Source: Lysinibacillus louembei (GTDB lineage Bacteria > Bacillota > Bacilli > Bacillales_A > Planococcaceae). Taken from it: a stretch of 64,000 nt of DNA. The stretch is from assembly GCF_033880585.1 (NCBI RefSeq), contig NZ_CP137624.1, positions 3,383,501-3,447,500 on the forward strand. Reading direction: 5' to 3'. Of the stretch, positions 46,866 through 56,602 are shown piece after piece. The notes below the pieces were generated by a model, which ran no database searches, had not been told where the DNA came from, and saw nothing but the letters and a program-made list of their open reading frames with translations. Each line of letters starts with the position of its first letter. Position 1 is the stretch's first letter. A program made the translations under genes and the position numbers.

Positions 46866-47903
46866 ATGTATTTATATTTTGGAATTATTCCACTTATTTT
46901 ATTTATCGTTTTTATGATTTCATATTTCATTGACCCTAGGAAATTAATAAATGGACTTTTATTTAACTTTTTTCTTATGTCATTTTTAATGTTTTGCCTT
47001 GTTGCATCGCTCTCATCTGATAATCGTCTATTACAATTGGCGATTGCTATCCCTATCGGTGCGTTAGTGCTGTTAATTCCCTTCGCAACTGTGGCGTTTA
47101 CTGTAGCTCTTTTTCTAAACGCTCGCACATTGTTTCGCAAGGAAGGACGTCGATTTTCTAATTCATTAACACTGCTATTAGGCATTGCGATTGTAGCCTA
47201 CTTTTTTATTGGCCTTTTCAATTTAAGCGGGCGCTTTTCTCTTGAATTTCAGCCATTTTTCATGGCAGTTTCTTTTATTATTTTCTATTTTTTAATTCAT
47301 GCATCGAACTTCTTGGCAGCTTATTTTTTATATCAGTTCAATCGTCCACGCTTGAATCAAGATTTTATTATCGTGTTGGGCAGCGGATTAATTCATGATA
47401 AAGTGCCGCCATTATTAGCGAGCCGCATTAATAAAGCAATAGAATTTTATAATAAACAAGCAAAGGTTACAACGCCACCAACCATTATTTTTTCTGGTGG
47501 ACAAGGTCCAAATGAGGGGCTTTCTGAGGCAGAGGCAATGCAAAGCTATGCGCTCGAAAAAGGAATTCCAATCGAGCATACATTGCAGGAAAGCCAATCT
47601 GTGAACACCTATGAAAATATGCTCTTTTCTAAGCGCCTAATGGATTCGTTAAAGCCTCAGCATAGCAGTATTTTCACAACAAATAATTTCCATTTATTCC
47701 GAGCAGGCTTGTATGCACGACGAGCAGGTCTAAACAGCCAAGGAATTGGCTCAAAAACTGCATTTTACTATTGGCCTAATGCGATGATTCGTGAATATAT
47801 AGCGATTGTCGTAATGGGGAAAAAGCGTCATCTTTATGTTATTGGTACCGTTTTCTTCTTTGCCACATTGTTATCACTTTTCCTTTATTTCTTTGGAGAA
47901 TAA
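46866..47903 (+). CDS. YdcF/ElyC-family (DUF218) membrane protein
   Basis: Protein of 345 residues with four to five N-terminal membrane helices and one C-terminal helix (about 320-342). The DUF218 domain between them starts with IIVLGSGL, contains IIFSGGQGPNEGLSEAEAM and TNNFHLFRAGLYARRAG. ElyC/SanA/YdcF relatives are tied to envelope integrity and possibly SAM binding; the exact reaction is unknown. The start is ATG 46866 after ribosome binding site TTGGAGGTG. It is the only plus-strand gene between 3388 and 60209, divergent from the YhgE-like gene. Confidence 0.85.
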   Translation: MYLYFGIIPLILFIVFMISYFIDPRKLINGLLFNFFLMSFLMFCLVASLSSDNRLLQLAIAIPIGALVLLIPFATVAFTVALFLNARTLFRKEGRRFSNSLTLLLGIAIVAYFFIGLFNLSGRFSLEFQPFFMAVSFIIFYFLIHASNFLAAYFLYQFNRPRLNQDFIIVLGSGLIHDKVPPLLASRINKAIEFYNKQAKVTTPPTIIFSGGQGPNEGLSEAEAMQSYALEKGIPIEHTLQESQSVNTYENMLFSKRLMDSLKPQHSSIFTTNNFHLFRAGLYARRAGLNSQGIGSKTAFYYWPNAMIREYIAIVVMGKKRHLYVIGTVFFFATLLSLFLYFFGE

Positions 47904-47909
47904 GAAAAA

Positions 47910-47941
47910 GCTGTCTGGAATCACATTATGTTCCAGACAGC
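47910..47941. terminator. Terminator between the DUF218 and pentapeptide genes
   Basis: Perfect 11-bp stem GCTGTCTGGAA / TTCCAGACAGC with a 10-base loop. The T run is on the minus strand, and one arm encodes the last residues of the pentapeptide protein, so it mainly serves that gene. Confidence 0.8.
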
Positions 47942-48777
47942 CAATGCGTTGGAGGCTGAATATATGTCGGTAATTTCGTCTGTTTATCTCCTTTAGCTGA
48001 GTTAATCTGCATTTGTGTTAAAAACAGGCTTGTCGAGAGATTTGCCCCGCTAATATTGGCATCACGTAAATCAGCACCAATCAAATCGACACCTCTTAAG
48101 TCCGCATTTTGCAAATTTGCTGCAATTAAATAGGCACCTCGTAAATCAGTTGTTCTTAAATCTTTCCCCTTTAAATTTTTCCCAACCCAATCAATACCTC
48201 GATATTGCTTACCTTTTTTTATTTTAAAAACGTTTGCACTCAATTGACTACGGATGTACTCACTTGTTTCCAGCAATAGCATATTGACAGGCTGTCGACA
48301 GCTAATCATATCTATTGCTAATAATTGCTCTGCCTCTAAATCTGTTAAGTCTTGTAGCTTTTCAAGCTGCTCACTTAGCCTTTGTCTTAATGTATCTGAA
48401 ATTGTATACGTTAACGCTTCTGCGACAAAGGCAATCATTTCATAAAGCTGCTCCATCACAGGAAAAACGTTGAACATTTTCTTAGAAACCTCAGGATGCT
48501 CACGCCAGCTTTGCCCTTTAAAAGTGTGCTGTGAAACCTTTTGACCAGCGCCTAAACAATCAAATACTGTACAGCCTTTAAAGCCCTGTGTCCTTAGGTT
48601 TTTATGTATTTTACAGCGAAAGTCTTGCTGTAGGTTTGGGCATGGCGTCTCTGCTGGCTTATTGATGGCAAAATCGCTTGATGCCACAATATTCAGCGCT
48701 GTACAACAAAGCCCAAAGCATTGTGAACAATCAGCGCTTAAACTTTCTCTTATATTTATAGCGGTTTCTTTATGCAT
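47926..48777 (-). CDS. Pentapeptide-repeat protein with Cys-rich N-terminal domain
   Basis: Protein of 283 residues in two parts. Residues 1-80 hold a cysteine cluster (DCSQCFGLCC, then single Cys in TPCPNL and FRCKIH, then KGCTVFDCLG) like YkgJ-type metal or iron-sulfur sites. Residues about 190-260 form roughly ten A(D/N)LxX pentapeptides (KDLRTTDLRGAYLIAANL, NADLRGVDLIGADLRDANI), folding into a right-handed beta helix. Function unknown; some pentapeptide proteins protect gyrase, but that type lacks the Cys domain. It overlaps the peptidase E gene by eight bases, so both are co-translated. Confidence 0.82.
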   Translation of the reverse strand: MHKETAINIRESLSADCSQCFGLCCTALNIVASSDFAINKPAETPCPNLQQDFRCKIHKNLRTQGFKGCTVFDCLGAGQKVSQHTFKGQSWREHPEVSKKMFNVFPVMEQLYEMIAFVAEALTYTISDTLRQRLSEQLEKLQDLTDLEAEQLLAIDMISCRQPVNMLLLETSEYIRSQLSANVFKIKKGKQYRGIDWVGKNLKGKDLRTTDLRGAYLIAANLQNADLRGVDLIGADLRDANISGANLSTSLFLTQMQINSAKGDKQTKLPTYIQPPTHWLSGT

Positions 48778-49477
48778 TTTTTTGAGCTCCTAAATAATTT
48801 GTTTCAAGCTCCATTTCTCGCACTTCTTGAGTGTAGGTAACTTTATATGCTTTTGCATATGGCCTTGAACTAACAATGGCATGTGCTTCTTGCTCGATGA
48901 AATGAATTCCAACACCGTCATCTGCTGCGTAGCCTGCTTGAATTTGCTGTGCTGCGATTAGTTGATGGTAGCTAGGTCTACGATTGGCTTCCCCATCATA
49001 ATGTGGACAATTGCTCCCTTGTAAAAAGCCTAGACATTGCAATGGTGCTAGTCCATCTCCAAAGGAATCTGTCACACCTTCTTCAAACCAACAAATCGAG
49101 CCTGCACTAATACCAGCTAATATGATGCCTTGCTCCCAAGCTTTATGTAATATTTGATCGATGCTCCACTCTTTCCATAAAGCGAGTAAATTTTTCGTGT
49201 TCCCTCCACCAACATAAATAATATCCTGTGCAAGTAAAAATGACTCTATATCCCTTGTAGATGGATTAAATAGTGAAAAATGACTTGGCTCACACGACTG
49301 TTGCTCAAAAAATCGATAAAAGCGTGCAATATAATCCTGTGAATCTCCACTCGCCGTTGCTAAAAAGCAAATTTTCGGCTTTGCTTTACTACTTTGCTGT
49401 AAAATATATTGGTCTAATAAGGGGTTATCTGGCTCCATTGAAAAGCCGCCACCACCCAATGCAATAATTTGCTTCAT
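48770..49477 (-). CDS. Peptidase E-like serine peptidase (family S51)
   Basis: S51-family peptidase of 235 residues. The nucleophile elbow is GISAGSICWFE (catalytic Ser), preceded by IIYVGGGNT, both typical; classical peptidase E cleaves Asp-X dipeptides. The start is ATG 49477 after ribosome binding site AAGGAGAG; the frame extends ten codons upstream without a good site. It is followed by the pentapeptide gene with an eight-base overlap. Confidence 0.88.
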   Translation of the reverse strand: MKQIIALGGGGFSMEPDNPLLDQYILQQSSKAKPKICFLATASGDSQDYIARFYRFFEQQSCEPSHFSLFNPSTRDIESFLLAQDIIYVGGGNTKNLLALWKEWSIDQILHKAWEQGIILAGISAGSICWFEEGVTDSFGDGLAPLQCLGFLQGSNCPHYDGEANRRPSYHQLIAAQQIQAGYAADDGVGIHFIEQEAHAIVSSRPYAKAYKVTYTQEVREMELETNYLGAQKNA

Positions 49478-49546
49478 ATTGCCACTCTCCTTGTAAATTC
49501 TTAACATACAGCATAAATCATTTCAATAATTTGTCAAGGGAAAGAC

Positions 49547-49573
49547 GCACCTCCATTTTAATAAAGAAGGTGC
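49547..49573. terminator. Weak hairpin between peptidase E and BclA-like genes
   Basis: Short inverted repeat GCACCT / AGGTGC with a 15-base loop and no T run; a possible terminator of the BclA-like gene or just an mRNA structure. Confidence 0.3.
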
Positions 49574-49641
49574 ACCGAAACTATTTATCCAACACCTATT
49601 TTCCTATGCTGACGCCTGTCAATTAACCTCTACTAGCCGGT

Positions 49642-50175
49642 TTACTGCAATTGTAGAAGCGTCAATGAACGGTTCATATAACCAAATAGAAAGGCTTCTG
49701 AGGCTGCACTAACCCCTACTTGATCCCCCGCATTTAAAGCCGCTTGCACAATATAGGCTGAGCTATTTCTACTTGTAATATTAAAGACGGCAATACCTTG
49801 AGTAAAAATAGGCATTCCATTGACTGTAATAGTTGCTGATAAATAACCGTCCGTTGGGTCTGGTGCAGCAAATGCTATAGCATTTATCGATACTGTTACT
49901 TGATATACACCGCTCTCATTGACCACTAATTCATTTCCTGTTGGGCTCACTGTCACATTCGATAAAGGGCCTACTACATCGAATGATACAGGGGTCTGCA
50001 CGGTTGCTGTATCTTCCAATGTATTACTGCGTAATGAACCAAAGGCCATTGTACGCTCTTCAGGTGGTATATTAGGTGCAACATAGTCACCAGCAATAAA
50101 TTTACCAAAAAATTTAGTCTCCATCGGACAATATTTTATTTTATGACAGCCTTTGTTGCTATGATTAAATGACAT
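49642..50175 (-). CDS. BclA C-terminal-domain-like spore surface protein
   Basis: Protein of 177 residues without signal peptide. Residues about 55-177 look like the C1q/TNF-type jelly-roll of exosporium glycoproteins (LVVNESGVYQVTVSINA, SATITVNGMPIF, LNAGDQVGVSA, and the final NRSLTLLQL). The usual collagen-like GXT repeats are absent; the N-terminal 50 residues hold a short Cys/His-rich stretch (KGCHKIKYC) and NIPPEERTMAFGS. It is probably a spore-coat or exosporium protein (inference). The start is ATG 50175 after AAGGAGGGAG. Confidence 0.7.
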   Translation of the reverse strand: MSFNHSNKGCHKIKYCPMETKFFGKFIAGDYVAPNIPPEERTMAFGSLRSNTLEDTATVQTPVSFDVVGPLSNVTVSPTGNELVVNESGVYQVTVSINAIAFAAPDPTDGYLSATITVNGMPIFTQGIAVFNITSRNSSAYIVQAALNAGDQVGVSAASEAFLFGYMNRSLTLLQLQ

Positions 50176-50327
50176 ACTCTCCCTCCTTATCTTCTTCATC
50201 TAATCTAGTATACTCTGCTGCTTGCACATCCTTTGTACGAATGTCTATTAGTGGATTGCTGCTGGAGACGATGTACTAGCAATCGGGGGTGAAGCATAGG
50301 ACAAGTTTTATTTTGTTACAAGAAAAA

Positions 50328-50368
50328 GCACGTAAATGAATGTAGCTAGCCAAACTCATTTACGTGCT
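50328..50368 (-). terminator. Terminator after the small secreted peptide gene
   Basis: Perfect 12-bp stem GCACGTAAATGA / TCATTTACGTGC with a 17-base loop and minus-strand T run (TTTTTCTT). The rest of the 219-base gap 50176-50394 shows no clear feature. Confidence 0.85.
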
Positions 50369-50394
50369 CTATTTCTCAATATCGAATTGTTAAG

Positions 50395-50565
50395 CTATGC
50401 TAAGATTGGACATGCCTTTCCAGGTTGGCATTTTGGTGGTGGTGGCGTATAGCCTCCGCCCCCTGCACCTTGATCATTCGCAGCGCTTGCACCTGAGCTA
50501 AATGACAAACCGAAAAGCAGAAAAGTTGCAGCGGCAACTGATAACAATGTTTTTTTCTTTTTCAT
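50395..50565 (-). CDS. Small secreted Gly/Pro-rich peptide with two cysteines
   Basis: Predicted preprotein of 56 residues. MKKKKTLL starts a signal peptide with hydrophobic core AAATFLLFGLSF and a cleavage site after SSGASA. The mature part has about 27 residues: a GAGGGG stretch, four prolines in a row and an end CQPGKACPILA with two cysteines. No family was recognised. It has its own ribosome binding site (AGGAGG) and a strong terminator, so it is likely a real single gene. Start is ATG 50565; the frame runs eight codons further upstream. Confidence 0.7.
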   Translation of the reverse strand: MKKKKTLLSVAAATFLLFGLSFSSGASAANDQGAGGGGYTPPPPKCQPGKACPILA

Positions 50566-50675
50566 TGATTTATTTCCTCCTATATTCAAAATTCGTCTTT
50601 CAAATTGTTATATTCTATATTTTTTGTTAAATCCCTTTAACTTTTCAAATAATTTTAATAAATTACGATAATAAA

Positions 50676-50705
50676 AGCACTTAACCGTAAAAAAGGTTAA
50701 GTGCT
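50676..50705 (-). terminator. Terminator after lepA
   Basis: Perfect 11-bp stem AGCACTTAACC / GGTTAAGTGCT with an 8-base A-rich loop; minus-strand tail TTTTATTAT. Confidence 0.85.
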
Positions 50706-50747
50706 CTATTAACTATAGCTAGAGTCATATTGCTCTGCTACTATTTC

Positions 50748-52577
50748 TTATTTACTATCATCCATCTTCAACACTGCCATAAACGCTTCCTGCGGAACTT
50801 CCACAGAGCCTACTTGCTTCATACGCTTTTTACCTTCTTTTTGCTTATCAAGAAGCTTACGTTTACGCGAAATGTCACCGCCATAACATTTAGCAAGTAC
50901 GTTTTTACGGATGGCTTTGATTGTCGAGCGCGCCACAACCTTTTGTCCGATAGCTGCTTGAACAGGCACTTCGAATTGCTGTCTTGGGATTAATTCCTTT
51001 AATTTTTCTACAATCACTTTACCACGCTCATAAGCAAAGTCACGGTGTACGATAAAGCTTAATGCATCGACTTGCTCACTATTTAATAAAATATCCATTT
51101 TCACAAGCTTCGATGGCTTGTAACCGATTAACTCATAGTCAAATGATGCATAGCCTTTCGTGTTTGACTTTAAATAATCAAAGAAATCATAAACGATTTC
51201 CGAAAGTGGAATTTCGTATTGAATGCTGACACGTGATGTATCAAGATAATCCATGCCCATGAAATTCCCACGCTTCATTTGGCAAAGCTCCATAACTGCG
51301 CCTACATAATCGTTCGGCACCATAATCGTTGCTTTTACATACGGCTCTTCAATGCGGTCAATTTTTTGTGGATCAGGCATCATCGATGGGTTATCAACAC
51401 GAATCGACGAGCCATCTGTCATAAATACTTCATAAATAACAGAAGGTGCTGTCGTAATTAAATCGATATTAAACTCACGCTCGATACGCTCTTGAATAAT
51501 TTCCATATGCAATAAGCCTAAGAAGCCACAGCGGAAACCGAAGCCTAATGCTTGTGATGTTTCTGGCTCATATTGTAAGGCAGAGTCGTTTAGCTCTAAT
51601 TTTTCTAGCGCTTCACGTAAGTCATTGTATTTCGCTGTATCGATTGGGTATAAGCCGCAGAACACCATTGGATTTAATTTACGATAGCCGGGTAATGCCT
51701 CTGTTGCTGCTTTATTACCTGCAAACGTTACGGTATCCCCTACACGTGTATCGCCAACATTTTTAATGGATGCTGTTAAATAACCTACGTCACCAACTGT
51801 TAATTCCGCTTGTGGCACAGCCTTTGGTGTATGAATTCCTACTTCAATTACCTCAAACTCTGCACCTGTTGCCATCATACGAATTTTATCTCCAGGCTTC
51901 ACTGTACCGTTAACAATACGAATGGAAATGATAACACCTTTGTAGGCATCATAGACAGAGTCAAAAATAAGCGCTTGTAATGGGGCATCTGGATCACCTG
52001 TTGGTGCAGGTACTTTTTCTACAATTTGCTCTAAAATTTCCTCAATCCCGATACCAGCCTTCGCTGATGCTAAAACGGCATCTGATGCGTCCAGGCCAAT
52101 AACGTCCTCAATTTCCTGCTTAACACGCTCTGGGTCAGCTGCTGGTAAGTCAATTTTATTAATAACAGGCATAATTTCTAAATCATTATCAAGCGCTAAA
52201 TAGACGTTAGCTAATGTTTGTGCTTCGATACCTTGTGCTGCATCGACAACTAAAATAGCACCTTCACATGCCGCTAAAGAACGTGATACCTCATATGTGA
52301 AATCGACGTGTCCTGGTGTATCAATTAAATGGAATGTATACGTTTCTCCATCTTTTGCTACATATTTTAATTGCACTGCGTTTAATTTAATCGTAATGCC
52401 ACGCTCACGCTCTAAATCCATCGAATCAAGCAATTGCGATTTCATTTCACGCTGTGTTACTGTTTTTGTTGATTCTAAAAGTCGGTCTGCTAAAGTTGAT
52501 TTCCCATGGTCAATATGGGCGATAATCGAGAAATTTCGGATATTCTCTTGGCGTTTCAAACGTTCTTCTCGGTTCAT
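50748..52577 (-). CDS. lepA: Elongation factor 4 (LepA)
   Basis: Translational GTPase that acts on stalled or misregistered ribosomes, 609 residues. GTPase motifs [21 protein letters not shown] and VINKIDLP are present; EF-G-like domains II, III and V and the unique C-terminal domain ([20 protein letters not shown]) follow. The start is ATG 52577 ([16 protein letters not shown]) after ribosome binding site AGGAGAG; the longer frame to 52634 is not supported. Confidence 0.97.
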   Translation of the reverse strand: MNREERLKRQENIRNFSIIAHIDHGKSTLADRLLESTKTVTQREMKSQLLDSMDLERERGITIKLNAVQLKYVAKDGETYTFHLIDTPGHVDFTYEVSRSLAACEGAILVVDAAQGIEAQTLANVYLALDNDLEIMPVINKIDLPAADPERVKQEIEDVIGLDASDAVLASAKAGIGIEEILEQIVEKVPAPTGDPDAPLQALIFDSVYDAYKGVIISIRIVNGTVKPGDKIRMMATGAEFEVIEVGIHTPKAVPQAELTVGDVGYLTASIKNVGDTRVGDTVTFAGNKAATEALPGYRKLNPMVFCGLYPIDTAKYNDLREALEKLELNDSALQYEPETSQALGFGFRCGFLGLLHMEIIQERIEREFNIDLITTAPSVIYEVFMTDGSSIRVDNPSMMPDPQKIDRIEEPYVKATIMVPNDYVGAVMELCQMKRGNFMGMDYLDTSRVSIQYEIPLSEIVYDFFDYLKSNTKGYASFDYELIGYKPSKLVKMDILLNSEQVDALSFIVHRDFAYERGKVIVEKLKELIPRQQFEVPVQAAIGQKVVARSTIKAIRKNVLAKCYGGDISRKRKLLDKQKEGKKRMKQVGSVEVPQEAFMAVLKMDDSK

Positions 52578-52664
52578 ATAATTGTTCTCTCCTAAATGTA
52601 AACTATAGTGCATTATACTATGAACAATAGGCAAAGCACAATGTTTGCCTAAATGATGAAAAAA

Positions 52665-52694
52665 TACAGGAAGGCATATAGATTCCCTCCTGTA
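52665..52694 (-). terminator. Terminator after the GHL10 hydrolase gene
   Basis: 10-bp stem with one mismatch, TACAGGAAGG / CCCTCCTGTA, loop of 10 bases; minus-strand tail TTTTTTCATC. Confidence 0.75.
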
Positions 52695-52704
52695 CTTTTT
52701 CAGG

Positions 52705-54273
52705 CTACTCGCCCTCCACTACGACAAAAGCTGCTTCACTTTCTACACCTGTAGCGGATACAGCCTTAATGCCATATGTGTAGTTCTTTTTAGCTGAGGC
52801 TGTCTTGTCCACAAATGTTGTAAAGCCATTCGTATTATAAACAACATCTACAATATTTTTCGGATCATCGTATGAGCCTTCACCATTGCCAGCAAAACGA
52901 TAAATAACATATTTACGTGGTTGATTTTTATTTCCATCTGTCATTTCAATTTTGCGACCAGTTGCCTCTTTTGTCACCTGTACAAAAGTCGGTTCAGCAG
53001 GCACTGTCGCATTTACCCAAGGTGTGCCTGGTGTTAGCGCCGTATAATTATATAGCTGCTGATTAACAACTGTTGCATAGCCTAGTTTATTAGCTTGCAT
53101 ACTTTTCAAAGAAAAGTGCATTTGTCCCATCGCCGCTGTTTTTGCTGAACGATTCGCTATAATTTGATTCGGTAGCTCCATTTTGTTTTTCCATGCTTTA
53201 TCGCTATCGTTGCCTACTTTATAATCGGCAAGCCCTATATAGAGATGAACAGGGTGTGCTTTCGCATATGTTTGTACTTCATGGCTCCACCAGTCAAGCA
53301 ATGTTCCGTATTTGGCAACAGACAATGTGCGCGACCAATAAATTTGTGGTGTCACATAATCAATTGTACCATTTTTAATCCATGCTCTTACATCCGCATA
53401 TAAATCGTCATAGTTGTTGACACCTGCTTTTGTATCGCTACCTGTTTTATCTGCTGATTTATTGCGCCATACACCGAATGGTGAAATGCCGAATTGCACA
53501 TGTGGCTTCGTTTCTTTAATTGCTGTATAAAGCTTTTTGACAAGCTGGTTCACATTATCACGTCGCCAATCCTCCACTTTTTTGAAGGAGCTACCGTATT
53601 TTTTGTAGGCTGCTTGATCTGGGAAAGCTTCCTTGGCAATTTTGTATGGATAAAAATAATCGTCCATATGAACTGCATCGATATCATAATTTGCTACTAG
53701 CTCTTTTACTGTTTTCACTAAATAGTTTTGCACTTCTGGCAAGCCAGGATTTAAATAATATTGCTTGCCATATTTGACAACCCAGCTCGGATTTTTTCTT
53801 GCGACATTATCAGGTGCAAGATCCTTTAATTTTTGGCTAGGCATTGTTACGCGGTATGGGTTCATCCATGCATGTAGCTCCATCCCTCGTTTATGTGCCT
53901 CTTCTACCATAATAGCAAGCGGGTCGTATCCTGGATTTGTTCCTTGTTTTTTCCCTGTTATGTAGGTTGACCATGGTGCGAGCTTTGATGAATACATCGC
54001 ATCATTTGTTGGTCTTACTTGATAAATCACCGTATTTAACTTATTTGCTTTTAATTTATCTAATGTTTGACGTACCCAAGCGGTATATTGCTCCTTATTC
54101 ATTCCCGCCTTCATATCAATATTTAGCACTGTTGAAATCCATACCGCACGCATCTCCTCTTTCGGCTGCACTGTGCTTGCTGATGCTGGATGGACAGTGA
54201 TTGTTGATAGACATAAAACAAAAATCATAGCGACAAAACTTACAATTTTCCATTTTTTCTGTTGCTTTTTCAT
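52705..54273 (-). CDS. Secreted GHL10-family glycoside hydrolase-like protein
   Basis: Exported protein of 522 residues, related to YngK (glycosyl hydrolase-like 10, former DUF187). A signal peptide (about 1-33, cleavage after ASA) precedes the catalytic TIM barrel with [38 protein letters not shown] and [12 protein letters not shown]; the paired Asp residues there are candidate catalytic residues. A C-terminal fibronectin-like domain (about 430-522) follows. Likely acts on cell-wall or extracellular polysaccharide; substrate unknown. Confidence 0.87.
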   Translation of the reverse strand: MKKQQKKWKIVSFVAMIFVLCLSTITVHPASASTVQPKEEMRAVWISTVLNIDMKAGMNKEQYTAWVRQTLDKLKANKLNTVIYQVRPTNDAMYSSKLAPWSTYITGKKQGTNPGYDPLAIMVEEAHKRGMELHAWMNPYRVTMPSQKLKDLAPDNVARKNPSWVVKYGKQYYLNPGLPEVQNYLVKTVKELVANYDIDAVHMDDYFYPYKIAKEAFPDQAAYKKYGSSFKKVEDWRRDNVNQLVKKLYTAIKETKPHVQFGISPFGVWRNKSADKTGSDTKAGVNNYDDLYADVRAWIKNGTIDYVTPQIYWSRTLSVAKYGTLLDWWSHEVQTYAKAHPVHLYIGLADYKVGNDSDKAWKNKMELPNQIIANRSAKTAAMGQMHFSLKSMQANKLGYATVVNQQLYNYTALTPGTPWVNATVPAEPTFVQVTKEATGRKIEMTDGNKNQPRKYVIYRFAGNGEGSYDDPKNIVDVVYNTNGFTTFVDKTASAKKNYTYGIKAVSATGVESEAAFVVVEGE

Positions 54274-54337
54274 AATTCCTCCATCTTACTATTTTTCTCT
54301 TTTTAGTATACGACAAATACTGCACTTTTGAAATGCA

Positions 54338-54368
54338 AAAACGGTCGAGCTTGTTTTCTCGACCGTTT
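54338..54368 (-). terminator. Terminator after the BspA/SLH protein gene
   Basis: Perfect 11-bp stem AAACGGTCGAG / CTCGACCGTTT with an 8-base loop; the minus-strand tail is TTGCATTT after the T-rich arm. Confidence 0.8.
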
Positions 54369-54374
54369 GATATA

Positions 54375-56498
54375 CTATTGTTGCAGCGCTCGATACATAA
54401 ATGCGACAAATTGCGCACGTGTCACAGGTTCATTTGGCTTGAAATATCCACCATCCCCCAAGGCAATTTGATGATCTGCTAGTATTGAGATATAGGCATA
54501 TGCCCAATGTGTAGTAGGCACATCTTGGAATGTACTTGTTTGCTCTGAGGTTAAATCAAATGCTTCCACAAGCACTTTCGCCATATGTGCCCTTGTCATC
54601 GGTGCTTCAGGATTAAATTTGCCTTCTGTTCCATCAAATACCCCTGTTTGATACACTTGAGCAATCGCATCATAATAGCGATGCTTCGTCGTAATATCTG
54701 TAAACTCTTGCATCTCACGCACTGCTAGTAAATCAAATGCACGAGTAAATATTACTGCTACATGCTGACGCTGAATGGAATCGTTTGGCTTGAATGTGCT
54801 ATCAGGATAGCCTTTAACCCAGCAGCGTCCTGCGATATCTTCAATCATTTTTTGTGCCCAATGTGAGGCGATATCGTTAAATTGAATTGGACATGCTGGT
54901 GGCTGTTCCAGAGTAGGCTCTGTGATTTCATTTGAGTTATCTGGTATATCCACTACATTTTCCACCCATTTTGCATACAATATCATATTTTCTGTCACGA
55001 TATCCTGCGTAAAATTCCATTTATTTATGAACATAGCATCCTTATACCAGCCTACAAATGTGTAGCCTTCTTTTAATGGCTGTGTCGGCTCCACTACCTT
55101 TTGCTGTTCCTCAAGCGTTTGATTAGCTACTGTTGTCCCACCATTTACATTAAATATTACTGTATAAGTGGATCGCTCTTTTTCAATAGGTGCTGGTACT
55201 GGAGGTGGCGAAGTATTTTTCGTCCATTTAGCATAAAGTATCGTGTCTGCCATCACTTTATCATTTACAAAATCCCATAGCTCTGTAAATAGCACATCTT
55301 TATACCAGCCTGCAAATACATGATCTACTTTTGTTGGTGGAGGTGGCAATGTAATGTTCTCATTAGGTATAATATGCTGCATTGCAACAGCCGAACCTCC
55401 ATTTGTATCAAAGGACACTTGATAATAGCTTTGCCATTTTGCATACAATGTTAGCGGCTTCGTCACGACATCTGTCGAAAAATCCCATCTATCATTAAAC
55501 GTTGTATTTTCATACCAACCATCGAATATCGCATCAAGCTTGCTCGGCGCTCCGGGTTCTATTATTTTCCCTTTTGACAGTACATAGAGAGGATTTATTG
55601 CTGTCCCACCCATTGTATCAAAGGACACTTTATATTCATATTTAGCATAAATCACGAATGGTAATGTTGGAACAGAGGAATCCCACTCTATCAAAAAGTC
55701 TTCTGCTGTAAACATTCCTCCATAAATTTGTTGCACTCCATATTTCCCTTGACTAAGAAAAGGCTCCTGCCCAATAGTTGGGCTACTATTAAATGTCACT
55801 GTACGCACATTATTTTCTTGAAATGCCCAGTTTCCTAAATTATTTAAGGAGTTTGGAAATGTGATATCTGTTAAATAATTATTGCTAAACACAGCTTGTC
55901 CTAGCGTTTTAAGCGTATTGGGGAAGCTGACATGTGTTAATCGATTTTTAGAGAATGCACCTTGACTAATTTCTTCTACACCTACTGGAATTATGACATC
56001 AGTTAACAGATTATCAGCAAAGGCAAACGATGATAGTCTCGTTATATTTGGTGAGATATCGACTGTTGTTAATTGATTCTCAGCAAACGCATAATCCCCT
56101 AATGTTGTTACACTGTGTGGAAGAATAATTTCTGTTAACGCATTGTTAGCAAAGGCCGATTGATGAATCTCTTTTACTGTGTTGAACAAATTGACATTGG
56201 TAATTTGATTATTTTGGAATGCTTCTTTCCCTATAACTTGTACTGTATGTGGCACTGTCACCTTTGTTAACCCTTTATTGCGAAAAGCCTCATTTGCAAT
56301 TTGTGTAACAGGCTCTCCCCCTGAGCCTAGTGTATTGGGTATCACAATCTCCCCTGCTGGCCCCGTATAATTTGTAATCTCAATTTCTGCACCATTCACA
56401 TTGTAATGAAAGCCATTTTCCTCCGCAGCTTTAACTGATGAACTCCTCCCATATAAAATCAATACGAATATAGCGAGCAAAAGCCCTATTTTTTTCAT
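54375..56498 (-). CDS. S-layer-anchored surface protein with BspA leucine-rich and Listeria-Bacteroides repeats
   Basis: Surface protein of 707 residues with a modular build. Signal peptide 1-24; about eight BspA-type leucine-rich repeats of 22-23 residues (about 50-245, pattern AFxxNxLTxVxxPxxV); three Listeria-Bacteroides (InlB B-type, Flg_new) repeats at about 290-525, each ending with WYxxxxFxxxWDF and LYAKW; three SLH domains at about 550-707 (DIASHWAQKMIEDI, EAPMTRAHMAKVL, EPVTRAQFVAFMY). SLH domains anchor it to secondary cell-wall polymers. BspA repeats suggest adhesion or protein binding (inference). Confidence 0.9.
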   Translation of the reverse strand: MKKIGLLLAIFVLILYGRSSSVKAAEENGFHYNVNGAEIEITNYTGPAGEIVIPNTLGSGGEPVTQIANEAFRNKGLTKVTVPHTVQVIGKEAFQNNQITNVNLFNTVKEIHQSAFANNALTEIILPHSVTTLGDYAFAENQLTTVDISPNITRLSSFAFADNLLTDVIIPVGVEEISQGAFSKNRLTHVSFPNTLKTLGQAVFSNNYLTDITFPNSLNNLGNWAFQENNVRTVTFNSSPTIGQEPFLSQGKYGVQQIYGGMFTAEDFLIEWDSSVPTLPFVIYAKYEYKVSFDTMGGTAINPLYVLSKGKIIEPGAPSKLDAIFDGWYENTTFNDRWDFSTDVVTKPLTLYAKWQSYYQVSFDTNGGSAVAMQHIIPNENITLPPPPTKVDHVFAGWYKDVLFTELWDFVNDKVMADTILYAKWTKNTSPPPVPAPIEKERSTYTVIFNVNGGTTVANQTLEEQQKVVEPTQPLKEGYTFVGWYKDAMFINKWNFTQDIVTENMILYAKWVENVVDIPDNSNEITEPTLEQPPACPIQFNDIASHWAQKMIEDIAGRCWVKGYPDSTFKPNDSIQRQHVAVIFTRAFDLLAVREMQEFTDITTKHRYYDAIAQVYQTGVFDGTEGKFNPEAPMTRAHMAKVLVEAFDLTSEQTSTFQDVPTTHWAYAYISILADHQIALGDGGYFKPNEPVTRAQFVAFMYRALQQ

Positions 56499-56562
56499 GC
56501 AAATCTCTCCTTCTTGTCATTTATAAAAAGCTACCATAGATAAATGAAAGAAAAATGAAAAG

Positions 56563-56602
56563 GCATAGGGTAGTAGGCAAATATCAGCCTACTGCCCTAT
56601 GC
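56563..56602 (-). terminator. Terminator after the response regulator gene
   Basis: 16-bp stem with one mismatch, GCATAGGGTAGTAGGC / GCCTACTGCCCTATGC, loop of 8 bases; it overlaps the last codons of the response regulator. The minus-strand tail TTTTCATTTTTC is T-rich. Confidence 0.8.

Noticed and set aside
46799-47185. Minus-strand reading frame of 128 codons opposite the YdcF-like gene
   Set aside because: It lies antisense to a well-supported membrane protein gene and shows no domain.
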